Below are positions 63,370 to 64,000 of a stretch of 64,000 nucleotides of DNA, piece by piece (position 1 is the stretch's first letter; the number at the start of each line of letters is the position of its first letter). Origin of the DNA: JBBSJZ01 sp041751935 (GTDB lineage: Bacteria > Planctomycetota > Planctomycetia > Pirellulales > Pirellulaceae); contig JBGSIA010000006.1 in NCBI GenBank assembly GCA_041751935.1, positions 38,666 to 102,665 on the forward strand, read 5' to 3'. The position numbers and the translations under genes were made by a program. The notes under the pieces were generated by a model. It saw only the letters and a list, made by a program, of their open reading frames with translations. It searched no databases and was not told where the DNA came from.

Positions 63370-63972
63370 GTAAAGTCACCGTGTTGCTTAGCCAGTGGGT
63401 TGTCGACATCTTCGTAATGACGAATACTCTTTGGCACGTTATTCATACTAAATCACAATCTGGAAACATGCGACGATGCTTCGGATTGGCGTCGATCGGA
63501 ATCCTTAGCCTAGCCGCGGATTTGAGACAGATACGATTCCATGCCACTGATCGATGAAAACGATTCAGAACCAGATGCCAACAGACGAAACCCCATCTGT
63601 TTGTGCTGAGTGACTAACCCGTCCTTCGTCAGTATCCCGGCGGATTTGCCATGTCGCTTGGCCCGCACCTGATGTCGCACCGTGCTGCGGCGTAATGGCC
63701 GATTCGTCATGAGAGCGTTCAGAGTGTCCGGCTCTTGATCGGTTGTGATCGCTGCTATCGCGTTCGAGTACCGAGTAGTATGAACGGCATGTCGAAAAAC
63801 TCCGGAATACGCTGGGACACGGCCTCACGACGCGAGCCATCGGCTGTCGGATAGGGTACGATGTCGATCACCGGGCCGAAGCACCCGGCGGCTGAACTCC
63901 TTTGTCACCGTCTGTTTGATCTATCATAATGCCCTGCGGCCAATCCGGTGTTGTTCTCTCGAAAGACCTTTC
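63370..63972. other. Remnant region before the right edge
   Basis: About 600 bases without an intact gene. It contains the aldolase-like relic listed separately and, on the minus strand around 63760-63900, a peptide reading VIDIVPYPTADGSRREAV, not recognised. It appears to be decayed sequence. Confidence 0.45.
63510..63710 (-). pseudogene. C-terminal relic resembling HpcH/HpaI aldolase
   Basis: Sixty-six codons, whose end (AKRHGKSAGILTKDGLVTQH, then KQMGFRLLASGSESF) follows the C-terminal pattern of HpcH/HpaI-type aldolases (GIL-d, GF-x-L-x-x-GSD). Everything needed for catalysis lies upstream in this family and is absent. The leading residues (TNRPLRRSTV) read as unrelated sequence. Probably a fragment. 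Confidence 0.45.
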
Positions 63973-64000
63973 ATGAAGCTCCCAATCCTGATCGCCCTGC
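63973..64000 (+). CDS. Start of a gene cut by the window edge
   Basis: ATG preceded by GAAAG, followed by KLPILIAL, the beginning of a signal peptide or membrane segment. Only nine codons are inside the window, so nothing else can be said. Confidence 0.4.

Noticed and set aside
62699..63373. 224-codon plus frame
   Set aside because: Ser/Arg/Thr-rich shadow; the minus frame 62587-63369 has more natural composition.
54032..64000. Second attachment-site copy of the tRNA-Pro 3' end
   Set aside because: Not found by eye downstream; the GGGTTCGAGCC near 62727 is too short and has no flanking match.
1..64000. CRISPR array or rRNA operon
   Set aside because: No regular spaced repeats and no rRNA-like sequence seen.

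Overview
The window looks like chromosomal DNA of a planctomycete of the Pirellulaceae type (Rhodopirellula, Blastopirellula and relatives). The signs are a large secreted protein with a Pirellula-style LERRQLLAGD leader and dockerin repeats, an integrase paired with a DUF1580-type gene, many long secreted proteins of unknown function, a DUF5060 protein, a secreted C25-type peptidase, an LVIVD multihaem cytochrome, and few clear Shine-Dalgarno sites. No species can be named from the sequence alone.

Layout. 1-3185 (-) is the N-terminal part of a giant membrane-anchored protein that runs off the left edge. 3.4-5.4 kb (+) holds fcl and gmd for GDP-L-fucose. 6.1 kb is tRNA-Asp, followed by small conserved genes and a large lipoprotein/membrane protein overlapping an ABC ATPase (7.2-10.8 kb). 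11.6-13.2 kb (-) is sufU-sufS. 13.5-18.3 kb carries an acidic unknown protein, an orphan histidine kinase, an anti-sigma-like membrane protein and a methyltransferase. 18.3-22.0 kb (-) is sdhC-sdhA-sdhB. 22.2-24.9 kb (+) is a GntP permease plus an M24 peptidase. A C25-like secreted peptidase (-) and pdxA (+) follow.

27.9-37.1 kb (-) is the most coherent accessory locus: an MFS acid-sugar transporter, a Gfo/Idh oxidoreductase fused to a cyclase-type hydrolase, a DUF1537 (OtnK-like) kinase, an OtnC-like class II aldolase, an ABM monooxygenase-type protein and a tartrate/D-malate-type dehydrogenase. Four of the five junctions are 4-base start/stop overlaps. A DUF5060 putative glycoside hydrolase lies downstream. 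It reads as a catabolic operon for an acid sugar or lactone whose exact substrate does not match a described tetronate pathway.

37.6-50.8 kb is rich in envelope proteins: a small Cys-rich secreted protein, a dockerin/HbpS-like protein, a putative outer-membrane barrel followed by a ten-haem LVIVD cytochrome (a possible electron conduit), a relic of an ABC ATPase, a TlpA-fold lipoprotein without its CxxC, and an EF-hand protein. 51.0-53.9 kb (-) is housekeeping: pyrF, rpmI, rplT, pheS.

54.0-64.0 kb is disturbed DNA. A tRNA-Pro is followed at once by a frameshifted tyrosine recombinase and a DUF1580 gene whose reading frame runs into the antisense of a serine hydrolase/DUF4185 fusion. After that come a ceramidase-like C-terminal relic, a HEAT-like secreted protein, nearly 1 kb without genes that contains a perfect 24-bp palindrome, an unknown gene, an HpcH/HpaI-like C-terminal relic, and the start of one more gene at the right edge. 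All coordinates and motifs were read by eye; family names come from motif recognition, not from database searches.
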